Assembly: GCF_029229925.1 (NCBI RefSeq)
Contig: NZ_CP107254.1
Location: 2,480,001-2,544,000 of the forward strand
DNA length: 64,000 bases
Source: Halorhabdus sp. BNX81
GTDB lineage: Archaea > Halobacteriota > Halobacteria > Halobacteriales > Haloarculaceae
Direction of reading: 5' to 3'
Below are positions 45,333 through 54,110 of this stretch, piece after piece (positions within the stretch are counted from its first letter, which is position 1; the number at the start of each line of letters is the position of its first letter). The position numbers and the translations under genes were made by a program. The notes below the pieces were generated by a model. The model did not search any database, was not told the origin of the DNA, and was given only the letters and a program-made list of their open reading frames with translations.

Positions 45333-46943
45333 TCACGTGATCGTGACGGTCACCTCGTCAGTCGTCGACGTCCCTTCGTTGTTGGTCGCGGTGAGTGTGA
45401 CAGTGTAGCTGCCGGCGGACTGGTAGCGTTCGTCGATGTACCAGCCGGAGCCGGTGACACCGTTGCCGAGATCCCACTCCAGCGAGGAGATGTAGTTCCC
45501 GGATCCAGTGGTGTCGTTGATGTTGAACTGCACGAGGTCGCCGGTGCTGGCCGAGGTGGTGTTCGGATCAATCTCCGCAACGAGATCGCCGCTGGTACCG
45601 CCACCACCGCCACCAGTACCGCCATTACCGCCCCCTCCGCCACCGCCGCCGCCTCCGCCGCCTCCGCCACCGCCACCGTCAAGCGAGAGGTCGATGGTGT
45701 TGAGGTCCCACCAGCTCTCGTCCATGGAGACGCGGATCACCTGCTGTCCGGCGTCGAGTGAGACACCCGAGGTCGAAACCGTCTCCCAGGAGTCCCAGCC
45801 CCCGGTGGCGCCGAAGCTGACGTTCCCGGAGACGTTCTGTCCGTTGACTTCGAGGTGGAAGGAACCGCCGCCCGAGTCAGAGGCGACCAGCGCATCGAGG
45901 GTGTAGTCACCGGATTGCTGGACGTCGACGGTGTACTCGACCCACTCGCCGGACTCGATGTAACCGATCGAATAGCCCGAGCCAGCGGAGTTCGAGGAGA
46001 TGTCGACGCCTTCGCCGGTCCGCATGGCACCGCCCTCGTTCTCGGACGTGTTGTCGCTGTAGGCGACGCCTGAGCCACCCTGGTCGTACTCCTCGGCCGG
46101 AATGGTGCCGGGGATGCTGTGCGGCGTTCCGTTGTAGGGCTGCTGGCTGCCGGAACCGCCGCCACCGCCTCCACCGCCACCACCGCCACCACCGCCACCG
46201 CCGCCACCGCCACCGCCGGAACTGCCGACTGTGACGCTGGAACTGCCGCTGGATTGGTAGCCCTCAGTGGCCAGGATCTGGTAGTCGTGGCTCCCCATGT
46301 TCAGGCCCGCGCTTTCCCAGGCGTCGAAGTGATTCGAAGTGGTGATGGTGCCGCTCGTCCGGGAGTTCTGTCGAATGGACCAGTACTGCGTGAACGTCGC
46401 CGTCCCTTCGATCGAGGGTTTCTCGACTCGCTCGGACGTGTACATCTCGTACGTGGAGCCGTCAGTGGTGTGGGTCCCCTGGGACTGGTCTCCGGGCTTG
46501 TAGCTGCCGTAGTCCTCGATGATGTAGTACTCCACCAGCGGATCCGTCGTCCACCCGTAGAGACACAGGTAGGAGTTGCCCTGCGGGTTGTAGTTCGCAG
46601 TATACTCGATGTCCCGGTCCGAGCCGGTCTGCCAGCCCTTGCCGCAGACGAAGTTACCCGTGTCGTTCCAGTCGACACTGTAACTGCCACCGGACTCAAG
46701 CGTCATTTCGACCGAGCCCTGGTCGTTCGTCCAGAACGAGTAGAAGTACCCGTCGTGAGTCCCGGTCTGGTTCTCGGTGATCGCAGCGGCCGGACTCGCG
46801 ATGGATCCGACGCCGAGTCCTGTCGCCACGGTCGCCGCTGCCCCTTTCAAATAGCTCCGACGATCAACCTGTCCGAGCAGTTCGTGTTCGTTCGATTCGC
46901 CGCGCCGTTCGTTCGGTGTATCTCCGCCGTCGTGTCGACTCAT
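45333..46943 (-). CDS. GH11 endo-1,4-beta-xylanase with CBM6 and PKD domains, Tat-exported
   Basis: A 536-residue paralogue of the neighbouring xylanase. Same Tat signal ([19 protein letters not shown]) and GH11 domain, with Glu138 in [16 protein letters not shown] and Glu227 in [12 protein letters not shown] glycine linker of more than 20 residues leads to a CBM6 ([17 protein letters not shown] ... [16 protein letters not shown]). A second long glycine linker then leads to a PKD domain ([20 protein letters not shown] ... [12 protein letters not shown]). Family roles: xylan hydrolysis and binding to xylan or glucan. Confidence 0.93.
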   Translation of the reverse strand: MSRHDGGDTPNERRGESNEHELLGQVDRRSYLKGAAATVATGLGVGSIASPAAAITENQTGTHDGYFYSFWTNDQGSVEMTLESGGSYSVDWNDTGNFVCGKGWQTGSDRDIEYTANYNPQGNSYLCLYGWTTDPLVEYYIIEDYGSYKPGDQSQGTHTTDGSTYEMYTSERVEKPSIEGTATFTQYWSIRQNSRTSGTITTSNHFDAWESAGLNMGSHDYQILATEGYQSSGSSSVTVGSSGGGGGGGGGGGGGGGGGGGGGSGSQQPYNGTPHSIPGTIPAEEYDQGGSGVAYSDNTSENEGGAMRTGEGVDISSNSAGSGYSIGYIESGEWVEYTVDVQQSGDYTLDALVASDSGGGSFHLEVNGQNVSGNVSFGATGGWDSWETVSTSGVSLDAGQQVIRVSMDESWWDLNTIDLSLDGGGGGGGGGGGGGGGGGNGGTGGGGGGTSGDLVAEIDPNTTSASTGDLVQFNINDTTGSGNYISSLEWDLGNGVTGSGWYIDERYQSAGSYTVTLTATNNEGTSTTDEVTVTIT

Positions 46944-46981
46944 TGTGCTTTTCTCAGCACACTAGTAAGACACATCCACCC

Positions 46982-46997
46982 ATATAAATCATTTCAT
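46982..46997 (-). promoter_or_regulatory. Promoter of the CBM6-PKD xylanase gene
   Basis: Minus-strand GAAATGATTTATATGG contains TTTATATG about 40 nt before the ATG at 46943. It shares ATGATTTATAT with the paralogue's promoter, so the duplication included the control region. Confidence 0.5.
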
Positions 46998-47141
46998 TTC
47001 GAATTCCATAGCCAACTGAAGGTGCAACAGTGTGATACCGCCAAAAGCAGTGGATCGCATGCACGGGGAAATCCAACTATCATCGGCGAGGTCGTGACTG
47101 AATCACAACCCCGGAAATCACCACCAGGTCAGCGAGTGACT

Positions 47142-47906
47142 TCACTGACCGGCTGCGATCGAAGGTTCTTCTACAGCGGGATCGACAGCGGAGACGATCG
47201 ATGCTAACCGTTCAATCCCATCGAGGAGCCGTGGACTCGGCTGATTGAGCAACGAATCGTCGATCGCACAGACCTCGGCGTCGAGGTCCCACTCGCGTTC
47301 GACCAGCGCCCGCGTCGATGGCTCGCCGGCCCCGCAGTGATGGACGACCGCGAAATCAGGATCGGCTGCTTCGACGGCCGGGCGATCGATCTTTCGGGAG
47401 CGATCGCCCGGCTCGACGAACGGGTAGCGACCGCCCGCGACGCGGACGGCCTCGGGCACCCAGTTGCCGGCTGCCATCGGCGGATCGCCCCATTCCTCAC
47501 AGTAGACCACCGGTCGGTCCTTACCGTCGAGTGTGACGTTTCGAATCCGGTCGATGCGATCGCGGGCCCGTTCTTCGAGGCGCTCGCCGCGCTCCGGGAG
47601 CCCGATCGCATCGCCGATCGTCCGGAAGCTCGACAGGACATCATCGAGCGTGGCCGGTTCCGCGTGGGCGACTCTGAACCCGTCATCGCGCAACGCATCC
47701 CGCAGGTCAGCCTGAAGCTGATCGTTCGTGAGCACCAGGTCGGGGTCAAGATCGGCGATCCGGTCGAGATCCGGGTTCAGCCAGCCGCCGAGGCGAGGGA
47801 CGTCCGCGACCTCGCAGTGGGCGGTAACCCCGACCAGCCGATCGTCGGCGTCGAGGGCCTGGACAATCGACGTGGCACTTGGAGCCAGCGAGACGATTCG
47901 ATCCAT
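47142..47906 (-). CDS. BtuF-like cobalamin/metal-chelate binding protein, cytosolic form
   Basis: A 254-residue helical-backbone metal receptor: RIVSLAPSATSIVQALDADD, VGVTAHCEVADVPRLGGWLN and LVLTNDQLQADLRDAL match the ABC periplasmic-binding fold of BtuF. There is no signal peptide or lipobox, so it is not a classical extracellular receptor. Several haloarchaea have such signal-less copies of unclear role. VVYCEEWGDPPMAAGNWVPE is the family's typical second-lobe loop. Confidence 0.8.
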   Translation of the reverse strand: MDRIVSLAPSATSIVQALDADDRLVGVTAHCEVADVPRLGGWLNPDLDRIADLDPDLVLTNDQLQADLRDALRDDGFRVAHAEPATLDDVLSSFRTIGDAIGLPERGERLEERARDRIDRIRNVTLDGKDRPVVYCEEWGDPPMAAGNWVPEAVRVAGGRYPFVEPGDRSRKIDRPAVEAADPDFAVVHHCGAGEPSTRALVEREWDLDAEVCAIDDSLLNQPSPRLLDGIERLASIVSAVDPAVEEPSIAAGQ

Positions 47907-48010
47907 GACCGTCCATCGAGACGCGAGCCTAAACAGTGTCGGGGTGTGGGCATCATTGCGGGGGTTCGATCCGAAGTAGCCACAGCATCAGCGGAGTGGT
48001 GCCAGAGACC

Positions 48011-49441
48011 TCATTCGAACTCGACGGTCTTGACGACTTCGAGGAGCGCAGATTCGTCGAGATCGCCGGCGACGACGACAGTCTGGCCGTTCTCGGACCA
48101 CTGGGCGACAGTCAACTCGTCCGCCCCAAGCCCCGGGATGTCGGCCTGCGCACCCGAGAGTTCGGAGAGAGTTACGGACCGATCGCCGGCCAAGTTCCTT
48201 CGACCGTCAGCACCGAACTCCTGGAGGACAGCCGAGTCGGATTGGAGGACGGTGATCGCGGTTCCATCGGCGGTGTACTCGCCGATGGTCACGGAGACGG
48301 GGCGTTCGAGGGCGCTTCCCTGTTCGAACTGCCAGTCCTCACTGGGGACAGCGAGGGGATCGCTGGCACTCGCCCGAAGCGCCGCCAGCGAGTCGACGCG
48401 TATCTCGCTCCCGAGTTCGGTCGACGCCATCGGTGGCTCGAACGTGCTGTCGGCCGGCGACACGTCGAATCGAGTCTCCATTTCGACAGTGAGGCTTCCC
48501 TGGGGCGTCGTCAGTTGCTGCTTGACGACGGCCGCGTCGTCGGTCCGGACCCACAGCGTGAGTTCCCCATCGCGCTCGGGAGTCGAGACTGCCACGACGT
48601 GGACTTCTTGGCCGTCTACGGTCGTCGTTTCGATCCGTTCGGCGGTCAGGTTCGTCTCAGCGAGGAGCGTCGAGACCGACCACTCGGCCGGATCGAGCGA
48701 GATATTTTCCGCACTCCAGTTGTGGTCCATCGACGCGTGGCTCCAGTTTCCAACCGCGAACTCGCTGTCGTTCCACTTCTCAGGAATCGCACTCTGGTTC
48801 CAGTCCGCAGAGAGTTCGCTCTCGTTCCACGCTTCGGAAACCGTACTCTCGTTCCACTCAGCAGGGAGCTCAGTGTCACTCCACGCGTCCTGAACCGCAC
48901 TCTCGTTCCATGCAGCTGGGAGGTCACTCTCGTTGACCGCGTCGCGGACCCGTTCGACTGACTCGTTGTCGAGGCCCTCGTCCCACGTCAGGTCGGCGTC
49001 TGGCTCGGAGAGAAACGCGTCCAGCCCAGCCATCGGGGCAGTGCCGTTTGAACGACTGAACGAGACATTGCCAAGTGCGGAACTGCCCCGGACGACGAGC
49101 GGCGAGGCGAGTTCGGAACTCGATAGCCACGACGTGTTGCCGTCGTAACCGGCAAGAAGGTACTCGCCCCCGTCAGAGACGTTGACGCGCATCCGTCCCT
49201 CGGCCGTAGCGACTGACTCGACGGAGAACTGCCCGGTAGTGTTTTCACCGTTGACAGTTACTGTCGCGTCGACGACTACCGAGTCGGCCGTCCGGTACTG
49301 TTCCTCGACATCCGATAGAACGGCCTCGCCGGTCGGACCGTCGGCGACCACGAACCCGGCAGCGGCCGCGATGCCGAGGACGCCGACGACGAGGGCGGCG
49401 AACCCGACGAGGCGGATCGCACCCCGACGTGTAGAATCCAT
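48011..49441 (-). CDS. LolA-like membrane-anchored protein with Trp/Asn nonapeptide repeat
   Basis: A 476-residue exported protein. Residues 9-32 are a signal anchor (IRLVGFAALVVGVLGIAAAA). The LolA/DUF2092-like part begins near 40 and continues in the second half (ETTTVDGQEVHVVAVSTPE ... LWVRTDDAAVVKQQLTTPQG). Inserted at about 168-250 is a repeat with tryptophans every nine residues (178, 187, 196, 205, 214, 223, 233, 242), most units reading WNxS. It is divergent from a MacB-type ABC exporter. Confidence 0.75.
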   Translation of the reverse strand: MDSTRRGAIRLVGFAALVVGVLGIAAAAGFVVADGPTGEAVLSDVEEQYRTADSVVVDATVTVNGENTTGQFSVESVATAEGRMRVNVSDGGEYLLAGYDGNTSWLSSSELASPLVVRGSSALGNVSFSRSNGTAPMAGLDAFLSEPDADLTWDEGLDNESVERVRDAVNESDLPAAWNESAVQDAWSDTELPAEWNESTVSEAWNESELSADWNQSAIPEKWNDSEFAVGNWSHASMDHNWSAENISLDPAEWSVSTLLAETNLTAERIETTTVDGQEVHVVAVSTPERDGELTLWVRTDDAAVVKQQLTTPQGSLTVEMETRFDVSPADSTFEPPMASTELGSEIRVDSLAALRASASDPLAVPSEDWQFEQGSALERPVSVTIGEYTADGTAITVLQSDSAVLQEFGADGRRNLAGDRSVTLSELSGAQADIPGLGADELTVAQWSENGQTVVVAGDLDESALLEVVKTVEFE

Positions 49442-49539
49442 CGAGTGTTTACAGGAGCCTGAGCAACTTAAACGGCGGGACAGGGGCGATAGGGGAACCG
49501 GATAGAACGTTCAAACGTGTCCAGAACGTGAATGTAGAT

Positions 49540-50250
49540 ATGGACGAAGCGGCGGACCGCCAGTCGGTCGTGTCACTCGCGGACGTCCGCAAGGAGTACT
49601 CTCTTGGCGGGACAGTGACCGCACTCGACGGGGTCGATCTGACGCTGCCGGACGGCTCGTACACAGCAGTTATGGGACCCAGCGGCTCCGGGAAGAGTAC
49701 GCTGTTGAATCTCATCGGCGCACTTGATACGCCCACCTCGGGGACCGTCACCGTCAACGGGACTGCTGTTTCGGAACTCTCCGAAAGCGGGCGAGCACGA
49801 CTCCGCGGCACGGAAATCGGGTTCATCTTCCAGACGTTCAACCTGATGCCACGACTGACCGCCAGCGAAAACGTCGCACTCCCCCTCGTCTTCGCCGAAT
49901 GGGACCGACGCGAGCGGGCCGAACGCGCCCGCACCCTCCTCGAACGCGTCGGACTCGGGGACCGACTCGATCACTTGCCACAGGAACTCAGCGGCGGCCA
50001 ACGCCAGCGAGTTGCCATCGCCCGCGCCCTAGCAGCCGACCCCGCGCTCCTCCTGGCCGACGAGCCGACCGGGAACGTCGATACTGACACCGGCGAGGAG
50101 ATCATGTCGCTGTTCGCGGACGCCCACGACCGGGGCAACACGATTCTGCTGGTGACCCACGAGCGTCGGATCGCCGAACACGCCGACCGGATCATCCACG
50201 TCAGAGACGGCGTCCGCGAGCGGACCGAGCACCTGGGAGGTGACGACTAA
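49540..50250 (+). CDS. ABC transporter ATPase (MacB/LolD type)
   Basis: A 236-residue ATPase. Walker A GPSGSGKSTLLNLIG, Q-loop GFIFQTFNLMPRLTASEN, signature ELSGGQRQRVAIARALA, Walker B LLLADEPTGNVD and the H-loop LVTHE are all present. The LolD/MacB/FtsE class drives mechanotransmission rather than solute import. ATG at 49540 is preferred to GTG at 49528. Its TAA overlaps the permease ATG (TAATG). No Shine-Dalgarno is obvious. Confidence 0.92.
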   Translation: MDEAADRQSVVSLADVRKEYSLGGTVTALDGVDLTLPDGSYTAVMGPSGSGKSTLLNLIGALDTPTSGTVTVNGTAVSELSESGRARLRGTEIGFIFQTFNLMPRLTASENVALPLVFAEWDRRERAERARTLLERVGLGDRLDHLPQELSGGQRQRVAIARALAADPALLLADEPTGNVDTDTGEEIMSLFADAHDRGNTILLVTHERRIAEHADRIIHVRDGVRERTEHLGGDD

Positions 50251-51491
50251 TGGACTGGCGAGAAGGGGTTCGGATGGCAGTGCGAGCGATCGCCGGCCAT
50301 CGGCTCCGGTCGGCACTGACGGTTGTCGGGATCGTCATCGGCATCGCGACGGTGATCGCGTTCGCGAGTTTCGGCGCGAGCGTCCAGACCGACGTTGTCG
50401 GCGAGTTCCAATCAACATCGGCGAGTGAGGTCTACATCGTCTCCGGTGGCGGGTTCCTCTCGGGCGGTGGGCCGCCCGGGGCCGACGTGGGGCTGACGAC
50501 CCCGGTCGTCACGACGCACGACCTCGAACAGTTGCGGGCGATCGACGGCACGCGAGCGGTGCTCCCACGAGGATCGGTACCCATCTCGTCGCTGACCTAC
50601 GCGAACCAGACGGTCACACCCGGGAGTCTGACGGCGACCACCGCCGCCGCCCTCGACGGTGAGATCGTCGCAGGACGGGCCTTCGAGTCCGGGACGAACG
50701 AGATCGTGCTCAACGAGATCGCGGCCGCGCAGTTCGACTCGAATGTGACCGTCGGGGACCGGATCGAGGTCGCTCGCGAGGGGACGACGTCGTTCACAGT
50801 CGTCGGCATCACGGCCGGGGCACGCGGTGGGTTCTCGGAACTCTCAGCGCCCGGCCCGGAGTTTTACGTCCCCGTCGATCCCCATTACCGGACCACCCAG
50901 GCGTCACCGGCGGTCGGCGTCGACCAGCGCGCGTACTCCCAGGTGACGATCGTGGCAGACGCTGGCCGTGTCTCGGAAGTGCGTGACGCGGTCGAGGCCT
51001 ACATTCAGACCGAGTCCGACGCCCGACAGCTCGCGGGCGAGGACGGCCAGGTGACCGTCCAGTCCACGGAAGACGTCGTCGGTGGTATCCAGGCCGTCCT
51101 GCAGGACATCACGCGACTCATCACCGGGATCGGCGTGCTCGCGCTGATCGTCGGTGCCTTTGGCATCGCCAACATCATGCTCGTCAGCGTGACCGAGCGC
51201 ACGAAGGAGATCGGGATCATGAAGTCGATGGGCGCGACCAACCGGGAGATCCTCGGGCTGTTTCTGGCCGAGTCCGTCCTGCTGGGTTCGCTGGGGGCCG
51301 TGATCGGCATCCCGCTGGGCCTCGGCGTCGGCTACGCCGGCTCGGCCTACGCCGAGGTCGGGTTCACGATCCCCGTCGACTGGGTCGTCATCGCCATCGC
51401 GATGGGGATCACGATCGGGGTCGTTGCCGGGCTGTACCCGGCCTGGCGGGCCGCACGCGTCGATCCGATCGAGGCCCTCCGCTACGAGTGA
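50250..51491 (+). CDS. ABC transporter permease (MacB/FtsX type)
   Basis: A 413-residue permease. The first helix (RLRSALTVVGIVIGIATVIA) is followed by an extracellular MacB-PCD domain of about 220 residues (including PGPEFYVPVDPHYRT), and three C-terminal helices (TGIGVLALIVGAFGIANIML and onward) with the coupling segment TERTKEIGIMKSMGATNREIL. The partner ATPase gene overlaps by one base. Together with the divergent LolA-like gene it suggests handling of lipidated or membrane-associated cargo. Confidence 0.92.
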   Translation: MDWREGVRMAVRAIAGHRLRSALTVVGIVIGIATVIAFASFGASVQTDVVGEFQSTSASEVYIVSGGGFLSGGGPPGADVGLTTPVVTTHDLEQLRAIDGTRAVLPRGSVPISSLTYANQTVTPGSLTATTAAALDGEIVAGRAFESGTNEIVLNEIAAAQFDSNVTVGDRIEVAREGTTSFTVVGITAGARGGFSELSAPGPEFYVPVDPHYRTTQASPAVGVDQRAYSQVTIVADAGRVSEVRDAVEAYIQTESDARQLAGEDGQVTVQSTEDVVGGIQAVLQDITRLITGIGVLALIVGAFGIANIMLVSVTERTKEIGIMKSMGATNREILGLFLAESVLLGSLGAVIGIPLGLGVGYAGSAYAEVGFTIPVDWVVIAIAMGITIGVVAGLYPAWRAARVDPIEALRYE

Positions 51492-51575
51492 GCGTTGCGG
51501 ACGCCGCGAGGGGCGACCGGTAACCACCCGGATCGATCGCGGAATACTTGACCAGGGGTTGCCTACGGGACGCTA

Positions 51576-52586
51576 ATGGACGGGCCGCTGTGGACCGAGC
51601 GACACGCGCCGACGATCGACGAGTTGCCACAGCCCGAAGTACGTGACCAGCTCCGGGGGGCACTCGACGATCCGATGAACCTGCTGGTTCACGGCCCCGC
51701 CGGCGCTGGCAAGACCGCCGCAGTCCGGGCGTTCGCCCGTGAGGCCCACGCCGACGTCGAGGCCGATCTGGTCGTGATCAACGTCGCGGACTTCTTCGAT
51801 CTGACCAAGAAAGAACTCGCCGAGGACCCCCGATTCGAGCGGTTTATCACGCCCAAACGCCGCCGGGAGTCCTCGAAGGCCGACCTCATCAATCACGTGC
51901 TCAAGGAGGCCGCGAGTTACACGCCGGTTTCGGGGTCGTACAAGACGATCCTGCTGGACAACGCCGAGCGGATGCGCGAGGACTTCCAGCAGGCGCTGCG
52001 CCGTGTCATGGAGCAGTACTACGAGGCGACGCAGTTCGCCATCGCCACCCGCCAATCCTCGACGCTGATCCCGCCGATCCGTTCGCGGTGTTTCCCCGTG
52101 ACGGTCCGCGCGCCGACCCACGACGAGACCGAGGCCGTCCTCCGGCGGATCGTCGAGACCGAGGACGCCGACTACGACGACGAGGGGCTGGAATACGTCG
52201 CAGGGTACGCCGGCGGCGACCTTCGGAAGGCGATCCTGGGGGCCCAGACGACCTACGAGAAATCGGGCGAGATCACGATGAACGCGGCCTACGAGGCGCT
52301 GGGGGAGGTCCGGACCGACGAGGCCGTCGAGGCGATGCTTTCCGCCGCCGAGGCGGGCGACGTGACCGACGCACGGTCGACGCTCGACGACTTGCTCGTC
52401 GACGAGGGTCACAGCGGCGTCGAGGTACTGGAGGCACTCCTCCGGGTCGGTCGCTCGCGATATTCCGGCGATCGGCTGGCACGGCTGCATCGGGTAGCCG
52501 GAGAGATCGATCTCGACCTCGCGGAAGGGACCGACGACCGGTTGCACCTCTCGCATTTGCTCGCCGAACTTGCCGCCGAAGCGTGA
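51576..52586 (+). CDS. rfcC: Replication factor C small subunit (RfcC type)
   Basis: Clamp-loader AAA+ subunit that helps load PCNA, 336 residues. Walker A is HGPAGAGKTAAVRAFARE. The Walker B is atypical, TILLDNAERM, where LDNAE replaces LDEAD as in the second haloarchaeal small subunit. The arginine finger motif is IPPIRSRCFPV (SRC). The helical collar closes the C-terminus. It starts at ATG 51576 with a TATA-like GAATACTTG about 28 nt upstream. Confidence 0.9.
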   Translation: MDGPLWTERHAPTIDELPQPEVRDQLRGALDDPMNLLVHGPAGAGKTAAVRAFAREAHADVEADLVVINVADFFDLTKKELAEDPRFERFITPKRRRESSKADLINHVLKEAASYTPVSGSYKTILLDNAERMREDFQQALRRVMEQYYEATQFAIATRQSSTLIPPIRSRCFPVTVRAPTHDETEAVLRRIVETEDADYDDEGLEYVAGYAGGDLRKAILGAQTTYEKSGEITMNAAYEALGEVRTDEAVEAMLSAAEAGDVTDARSTLDDLLVDEGHSGVEVLEALLRVGRSRYSGDRLARLHRVAGEIDLDLAEGTDDRLHLSHLLAELAAEA

Positions 52587-52665
52587 CCCTCGCCCGGGCG
52601 AGGGGCCGTACCGACCTCTTCGAAATCCTTATACACGCTTGTAGGGGACATATGAACAACGAACC

Positions 52666-52977
52666 ATGGACATCGACATCATCGAAGAGGAGGACAATCC
52701 GATGTTGCATCGGACCGACGTCCGATTCGAGGTCGCCCACGAGGAGGCGACGCCGTCGCGGCTCTCTATCCGGGATTCACTGGCCGCGATGCTCAACAAG
52801 GACGCCGCAGAAGTCGTCGTGCACGAACTCGATACGACCTTCGGCATGCGAAAGACCGTCGGCTACGCGAAGGTGTACGACGACCCGGAGTACGCGCGTG
52901 AGGTCGAACAGGACCACATGCTCGAACGCAACAAGATAGTGGCTGAGGACGGCGAGTCCGAGGCAGAGGAGGCCTGA
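52666..52977 (+). CDS. rps24e: 30S ribosomal protein S24e
   Basis: A 103-residue S24e homologue: [40 protein letters not shown] and [20 protein letters not shown], the usual family order, with an acidic C-terminal tail. CCTTATACAC lies about 32-40 nt upstream. Its TGA is 1 nt before the S27ae ATG, making a conserved two-gene unit. Confidence 0.95.
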   Translation: MDIDIIEEEDNPMLHRTDVRFEVAHEEATPSRLSIRDSLAAMLNKDAAEVVVHELDTTFGMRKTVGYAKVYDDPEYAREVEQDHMLERNKIVAEDGESEAEEA

Positions 52978-52978
52978 G

Positions 52979-53113
52979 ATGGCGCGTCACGAACTCTACA
53001 ACGACGACGGAACCACCGACCGTGAACTGTGCCCGCGGTGTGGCGACGCGTTCCTCGCCGACCACGGCGACCGCACGCATTGCGGTCGGTGTAGCTACAC
53101 CGAGTGGAACTGA
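52979..53113 (+). CDS. rps27ae: 30S ribosomal protein S27ae
   Basis: Just 44 residues: [20 protein letters not shown], then [20 protein letters not shown] and TEWN. Two CxxC pairs (CPRC and CGRC) form the zinc ribbon expected of S27ae. It follows rps24e directly, the standard archaeal arrangement. Confidence 0.95.
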   Translation: MARHELYNDDGTTDRELCPRCGDAFLADHGDRTHCGRCSYTEWN

Positions 53114-53220
53114 CGCGCGTCGCCTGAACGACCCGGCCGAACTCACCGTCGAGACACTTCTTTGTATGCAGAAGCTGTTCCCCTCGGGTTTTTGACCGCC
53201 AGCGGACGCTGTGCCTGCTA

Positions 53221-53237
53221 TTCTCACACCGTGAGAA
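53221..53237. promoter_or_regulatory. Perfect 17-bp dyad upstream of the SDR gene
   Basis: TTCTCAC-ACC-GTGAGAA is a perfect inverted repeat, 50-66 bp before the ATG at 53287. It is the likely binding site of a dimeric regulator of the dehydrogenase gene. It could also be a hairpin after rps27ae, though it lacks a T-tract. Confidence 0.45.
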
Positions 53238-53286
53238 ACCGATCACTGTTCTTTGCGTGTGTCCCGCCAAGTATTCGTCGGAGAGC

Positions 53287-54036
53287 ATGTCAGAGCTACA
53301 GGACGGCGTCGCGATCGTGACGGGCGGAAGTACCGGTATCGGTGCGGCAACGGCCAGGCGGTTCGCCGACGAAGGAGCGAGTGTCGTCGTCGCGGACGTC
53401 AACGTCGAGGACGGTGAGGGAACGGTCGCCGAGATCGTCGAGGACGGTGGGGAGGCGACGTTCGTCGAAGTGGACGTCAGCGATCCCGCTGAAGTGGAGG
53501 CGATGGTCGAAACGACGGTCGACACCTACGGCGGCTTGGACTTCGCCGTCAACAACGCCGGGATCGAAGGCGAGAACGCCGGCACCGCTGACCAACCCCT
53601 CGAGAACTGGGAGCAAGTCATCGACGTCAACTTGAAGGGAGTCTTCCTCGGGATGCAGGCCGAGATCGACGCGATGCTCGAAGACGGCGGCGGGGCAATC
53701 GTCAACATGTCCTCGATCGCGGGCCAGGTCGGGTTCCCGAATCTCACGCCGTACGTCGCAAGCAAACACGGCGTGATCGGCCTGACTAAGACCGCCGCGG
53801 TCGAGTACAGCGAGGCAGGGGTCCGCGTCAACGCCATCTGTCCGGGGGTTATCGAGACACCGATGGTCGAGGCCACCGACCAGGAGATGATCGAGCAGAC
53901 GATCGCCGCCACGCCGATCGGCCGGCTGGGCGAACCGCCGGAGATCGGCGACGCGGCCGTCTGGCTGTGTTCGGAGGAAGCCTCCTTCGTCACGGGCGAA
54001 TCGCTCGTCATCGACGGCGGATACGTCACCCAGTGA
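53287..54036 (+). CDS. Short-chain dehydrogenase/reductase
   Basis: A 249-residue classical SDR. The cofactor site is IVTGGSTGIGAATARRFADE (TGxxxGIG), with VDVSDPAEVEAM and VNNAGIEG. The catalytic Ser-Tyr-Lys are in NMSSIAGQVGFPNLTPYVASKHG, and the C-terminus ends GESLVIDGGYVTQ. Asp after the second strand (VVADVN) favours NAD over NADP. The substrate is unknown (glucose-1-dehydrogenase-like overall). GGAG before the ATG is a ribosome site. Confidence 0.87.
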   Translation: MSELQDGVAIVTGGSTGIGAATARRFADEGASVVVADVNVEDGEGTVAEIVEDGGEATFVEVDVSDPAEVEAMVETTVDTYGGLDFAVNNAGIEGENAGTADQPLENWEQVIDVNLKGVFLGMQAEIDAMLEDGGGAIVNMSSIAGQVGFPNLTPYVASKHGVIGLTKTAAVEYSEAGVRVNAICPGVIETPMVEATDQEMIEQTIAATPIGRLGEPPEIGDAAVWLCSEEASFVTGESLVIDGGYVTQ

Positions 54037-54110
54037 GGCCGGGGCCCACAACGAATCCCGACCGGATCGAAGTCGTCTTTTCCGTCGGCCACAGAATCCG
54101 GATAGACTGA

